From Nemertoderma westbladi (lineage: Eukaryota > Xenacoelomorpha > Nemertodermatida > Nemertodermatidae), in assembly GCA_032718475.1 (NCBI GenBank), contig JAUCBJ010008828.1:18172-82171 (forward strand): a DNA stretch of 64,000 nucleotides. The letters run 5' to 3'. The translations under genes were made by a program, and so were the position numbers. The notes below the pieces were generated by a model that made no database searches, was not told the DNA's origin, and was given only the letters and a program-made list of their open reading frames with translations. This document shows positions 64,000-64,000 of this stretch, piece by piece (positions within the stretch are counted from its first letter, which is position 1; the number at the start of each line of letters is the position of its first letter).

Positions 64000-64000
64000 G

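Larger units (their letters stand above)
62438..64000 (-). mobile_element. BEL2-related element 'BEL3', 3' end, runs off window
   Basis: An inverted, more diverged relative of BEL2. Its LTR (62438-63670) begins TGTTCGCGCTTTCAGAC directly against the minisatellite. It is followed by internal sequence matching the reverse complement of 50400-50785. The 5-bp left flank is CCGGG, so a TSD of that sequence is expected beyond the window. Confidence 0.9.

Overview
ORGANISM. The window reads as an AT-rich metazoan, probably invertebrate, nuclear genome. It is dominated by LINEs and BEL/Pao and Ty3/Gypsy LTR elements, and has long homopolymers, minisatellites and frequent AGGCCTA and ACCGGTA motifs. 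There are no operons or bacterial gene signals. I cannot name the species. The only candidate host gene is a duplicated small secreted, GPI-anchored-looking protein (27.6 and 36.2 kb). LAYOUT 1-10.9 kb: a LINE reverse transcriptase (RT) with a TAAA tail (1-2045); non-coding DNA with a tRNA-like sequence (4151-4223); a C-terminal scrap of BEL/Pao pol (5654-5880); a frame-broken but nearly full-length LINE on the minus strand (5964-8979); a decayed Ty3/Gypsy pol (9172-9945); and half of a LINE relic (10507-10855). LAYOUT 10.9-24.8 kb: one complete BEL/Pao retrotransposon ('BEL1', minus strand) with ~530-bp LTRs and a CATAT target-site duplication (TSD), inserted in that LINE relic. It carries an N-terminal gag region in two frames, an open 2262-aa gag-pol, an array of 16 near-palindromic repeats, and a third ORF downstream of pol. 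That ORF joins a DEDD-type 3'-5' exonuclease-like domain to three CCHC zinc knuckles; it is broken by one stop and one frameshift. LAYOUT 25.8-39.1 kb: a ~4.8-kb segment (A, 25848-30707) and its copy (B, 31230-39136), each with one copy of the GPI-anchored protein gene. They are separated by a sequence related to the BEL1 LTR in opposite orientation. Copy B holds an intact LINE (31970-35331) whose empty site is preserved in copy A. LAYOUT 39.1-53.0 kb: a 5'-truncated LINE inserted in copy B, split by a 12.3-kb BEL/Pao-like element ('BEL2', plus strand) with two 1224-bp LTRs that look almost identical and a TACTG TSD. BEL2 keeps gag and protease but lacks RT, RNase H and integrase, so it should depend on another element. 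LAYOUT 53.0-64 kb: LINE fragments meeting tail to tail, a ~6.2-kb minisatellite of a 30-bp unit with higher-order structure (56253-62437), and the start of an older, inverted relative of BEL2 ('BEL3', 62438 to the window end). HOW IT FITS TOGETHER. The insertions can be ordered: duplication A/B first, then LINE insertions into B, then BEL2 into one of those LINEs. Assignments come from reading motifs by eye; no alignment or database search was run.
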